A stretch of DNA of 7,992 bases. Origin: JBAXZR01 sp041670165. GTDB taxonomy: Bacteria > Bacillota > Clostridia > Christensenellales > UBA1242. Position 1 is the first letter of the stretch; each line of letters starts with the position of its first letter. The stretch spans positions 1-7,992 of the forward strand of contig JBAXZR010000029.1 in assembly GCA_041670165.1 (NCBI GenBank). The letters run 5' to 3'. The notes under the pieces were generated by a model that ran no database searches, was not told the origin of the DNA, and saw only the letters and a program-made list of their open reading frames with translations. This document shows, piece after piece, positions 5,939 through 7,992 of this stretch. The translations under genes and the position numbers were made by a program.

Positions 5939-6177
5939 ATTTTAATTACAATAAGTCGTAATAATTATTTTTTTTAAACACAATATCTTATTTTTATTTC
6001 CATAAAATTTTAATTAATGCCTAAAACATATTATGTATTTTTTTTATAAGACACAAGATTTGTTATTTTTTAAGACGCAAAATCTTTAATTTAACTAAAA
6101 GACACAATGCTTAAATTGTTTATTCATTTACAATTTTTAAATTTTTGATTTTGATAATGCTTTATAGAGTTTCTTGA
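5939..6177. other. Intergenic region with three AAGACRCAA repeats
   Basis: This 239-bp A/T-rich spacer lies between two convergent genes. It holds AAGACACAA at 6048-6056, AAGACGCAA at 6072-6080 and AAGACACAA at 6099-6107, in the same orientation and spaced 24 and 27 bp. TTTGTTAT (6059-6066), the complement of the ATAACAAA motif, also occurs. No gene, terminator or promoter is seen. Confidence 0.6.
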
Positions 6178-7992
6178 TTATGCATTCCTTAACCAAAGCT
6201 TGTAACCTCCAATATCTGAAGACCCTTGCAAAGTAAAATTCGTTGTCAAGTAAGAACCTGCAGGGCTTGGGCTTAGGCTGTCAAGGAAATATACTCTAGT
6301 AGCATAATTGTAAAGATTTCCATAGCTACTAGCTTCAGCAATATCACTAACAACATTTTTGGATTGAACTAATAAAGTTGCAATGTTTATTGAATTGTTA
6401 AAAGCATTTGCTCCAATTGTTGTTATTGATGCTGGAATAGTGAAACTTGTTAAACCACTGCAAGAAGAGAATGCGTTTGCTCCAATGCTAGTTGTTGTTT
6501 CTGGCAAAGTAACAACAGGAAGAGAAGAACAACTTGCAAAAGCACTATTCCCAATGTTTGTTATTCCGTTTATGAATACAACACTTGTAAGTGCAGTGCA
6601 ACCACTTAGCACATAATCACTAATTATTGTTATATTTTTTGGAAAAGTTAAACATTCAAGAGTACTACAGTCTTTAAATGCAAAAGAATTGATTGTTAAC
6701 ACACTACTAGGTATATAAATTGAAACAAGGCTTGAGCAATCTTCAAAAGATGATGTTCCCAAAATTGTTGTTTTTTCAGTGAGCACAATAGTTGTTAAAT
6801 TTAAGAAACCTTTGAAAGCATCAGTAGATATTTTTGTCATTAAATTTCCATTAATTTTTGTTGGAAGAATAATTGCTGTCAAGCTTGTCAAACCTGATTT
6901 AGCACCAATAAAGCCATCTGAACTAAAAACTAATGCTTCAGAATAGAACAAAACCTTTGAACTTTCCCAGCCTTTTGCTTCAAGTTTAATGCGATTGCTT
7001 GCAAAAGTTCCAAACAAATCTGGAACATAAATATTTTGCAAATTTGTTGCGTTTATATTATTTGTGAAATTTGGAAGCCCCGCATCTGTCGACAAAAGGT
7101 TTGCATAACAATTTGGTTCTTCAAAGAGAACCGCAACTAAACTGCTTGAAATGGCAAAATTAATTGTGCCAATCAAATTGTAGTCTGTAACAATAAATGA
7201 TTTAACGACGCAACCATTTATTTCTGCTGGAACAGTAATATTTGAAGAAAGTTGAGTATCATTTCTTGTTTTAAGAGTGTAATTGTTATTGTCATAATAG
7301 AAATTTTTGTTTTCATAACTACTATAAAGTGTTGGATAGATTATTGAATCATCTTCAAGAACCCAAACAGTGCTAAAGTTCCAACCATCTTCATTTTCCA
7401 CTATATAACTAGATTTTTGTTTCATGTTTGCTGAACTTAATCCTGTTGCCCAAGTAACTTCACCAACAAGTGCGCTACCCACTGGAAGCAAACCTGTTGA
7501 AGCAAGGAAGAACGATTGAGCAGTTTCATTGTCCGCAAGCTCTTCACTTGCAAACATAAGTCCACCACGACCAGAAATTCCGCCAATTTTAACTTTTGCA
7601 GGAGTATCTCCTCTGTCCATTGTGTTTGTGTTGTTAAGAGTTCCAGCATTATAGGTTTGACAAATAAACACTTTTCCACAGTTCAATGTTGTTTCTCCAA
7701 CAATACCGCCAATTCCTCCATATGCTGAATTGGAAGTGTAACCTTCAATTTTGATTGCGCCAGTATTATAAGACATTTCAATGCTCATTAAGGCAGGTGT
7801 TTCTGTCTTTTCTGAATTAATTTGTCCAACAATTCCACCTGCTGCCAAATCTTGACCGTTAACCAAAGTTTTCGCAGTAATATTTCCTGTATTATTGCAT
7901 TTGTAAACTTTGGTTAAAAGTGAATTTGTTAAATTTGTGCCATCTGATGTGACAACATCACCTGTTAAATTGTTCGTATTATTTATTTCTGA
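6178..7992 (-). CDS. GLUG-repeat and BspA-type leucine-rich-repeat protein (3' part)
   Basis: The frame is open to the window edge, so the N-terminus, including any signal peptide, is missing; 604 residues are visible. The first 145 or so carry three GLUG-like repeats with a period of about 42 residues (NNTGNI..GGIVG at 31-56, SYNTGAI..GGIVG at 74-99, TYNAGTL..GGISG at 113-141), closing with W..VW and a YPTL segment (217-222). After a linker come seven uninterrupted BspA/LRR_5 repeats of exactly 23 residues (388-548), with units such as IGANAFSSCSGLTSFTIP. The protein ends GGYKLWLRNA with no LPxTG or membrane anchor, so attachment would depend on the missing part. In known cases such proteins are surface or secreted and take part in adhesion or host interaction; the ligand here is unknown. 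An in-frame TTG at 7866 is not the start, because homologous repeat sequence continues upstream. Confidence 0.88.
   Translation of the reverse strand, partial: SEINNTNNLTGDVVTSDGTNLTNSLLTKVYKCNNTGNITAKTLVNGQDLAAGGIVGQINSEKTETPALMSIEMSYNTGAIKIEGYTSNSAYGGIGGIVGETTLNCGKVFICQTYNAGTLNNTNTMDRGDTPAKVKIGGISGRGGLMFASEELADNETAQSFFLASTGLLPVGSALVGEVTWATGLSSANMKQKSSYIVENEDGWNFSTVWVLEDDSIIYPTLYSSYENKNFYYDNNNYTLKTRNDTQLSSNITVPAEINGCVVKSFIVTDYNLIGTINFAISSSLVAVLFEEPNCYANLLSTDAGLPNFTNNINATNLQNIYVPDLFGTFASNRIKLEAKGWESSKVLFYSEALVFSSDGFIGAKSGLTSLTAIILPTKINGNLMTKISTDAFKGFLNLTTIVLTEKTTILGTSSFEDCSSLVSIYIPSSVLTINSFAFKDCSTLECLTFPKNITIISDYVLSGCTALTSVVFINGITNIGNSAFASCSSLPVVTLPETTTSIGANAFSSCSGLTSFTIPASITTIGANAFNNSINIATLLVQSKNVVSDIAEASSYGNLYNYATRVYFLDSLSPSPAGSYLTTNFTLQGSSDIGGYKLWLRNA
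6349..6831 (-). repeat. Seven 69-bp units encoding the 23-residue LRRs
   Basis: The coding sequence has a strict 69-bp period for 483 bp. Each unit follows the pattern Ixx.AFxxCxxLxxxxxPxxxTx, and the Ile, Phe, Cys and Leu positions are the most constant. The units are diverged in DNA sequence, so this is an old expansion and not a recent tandem duplication. The last unit has lost the Cys and Pro. Confidence 0.85.

Noticed and set aside
7437..7728. Short frames in other phases within the LRR/GLUG gene, and a similar one at 6383-6616
   Set aside because: They are overlapped by a long coding sequence with clear domain structure and show no start signals.

Overview
This window looks like chromosomal DNA from a low-GC, Gram-positive bacterium of the Bacillota (Firmicutes). 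It is probably a Clostridia-like lineage from the spore-forming side of the phylum. The reasons are a full-length Spo0A, the master regulator of sporulation, and a Veg protein. The intergenic DNA is also very A/T-rich, and the ribosome binding sites are of the AGGAGG type. The partial BspA-type leucine-rich-repeat protein is typical of host-associated (gut or oral) members of this group, but that habitat is inferred.

Layout. Bases 1-1985 are the 5' two thirds of a 23S rRNA gene on the minus strand, cut by the window start. Upstream of it (1986-2455) is a hairpin-rich leader with boxB/boxA-like antitermination signals and its own consensus-like promoter. No 16S rRNA or tRNA lies upstream, so this 23S appears unlinked from 16S. 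Bases 2460-3268 are A/T-rich non-coding DNA carrying a 60-bp direct repeat. Next is veg (3325-3567, +), followed by an 82-bp near-palindrome that contains a bidirectional terminator, and then a second bidirectional terminator (3663-3691). A structured 200-265 nt stretch on the minus strand separates these from the convergent spo0A (3927-4739, -). A 527-bp divergent intergenic region with a 0A box, ATAACAAA motifs and a 23-bp palindrome leads to a gene for a double zinc-ribbon protein with a very acidic tail (5267-5887, +). That gene ends at a clear terminator. The last gene (6178-7992, -) runs off the window and encodes a GLUG-repeat plus leucine-rich-repeat surface-type protein.

How the genes relate. 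No multi-gene operon is visible: each gene appears to be transcribed alone, and neighbours are divergent or convergent. veg and spo0A are both tied to developmental or biofilm regulation in Bacillus, but their placement here is convergent rather than operonic. The zinc-ribbon gene shares a divergent control region, and a sequence motif, with spo0A. The points most worth checking are the Spo0A receiver domain, which lacks the usual Asp-Asp pair (Glu15-Pro16 instead), the unlinked 23S gene with a private promoter, the candidate small RNA between spo0A and veg, and the acidic zinc-ribbon protein of unknown role.
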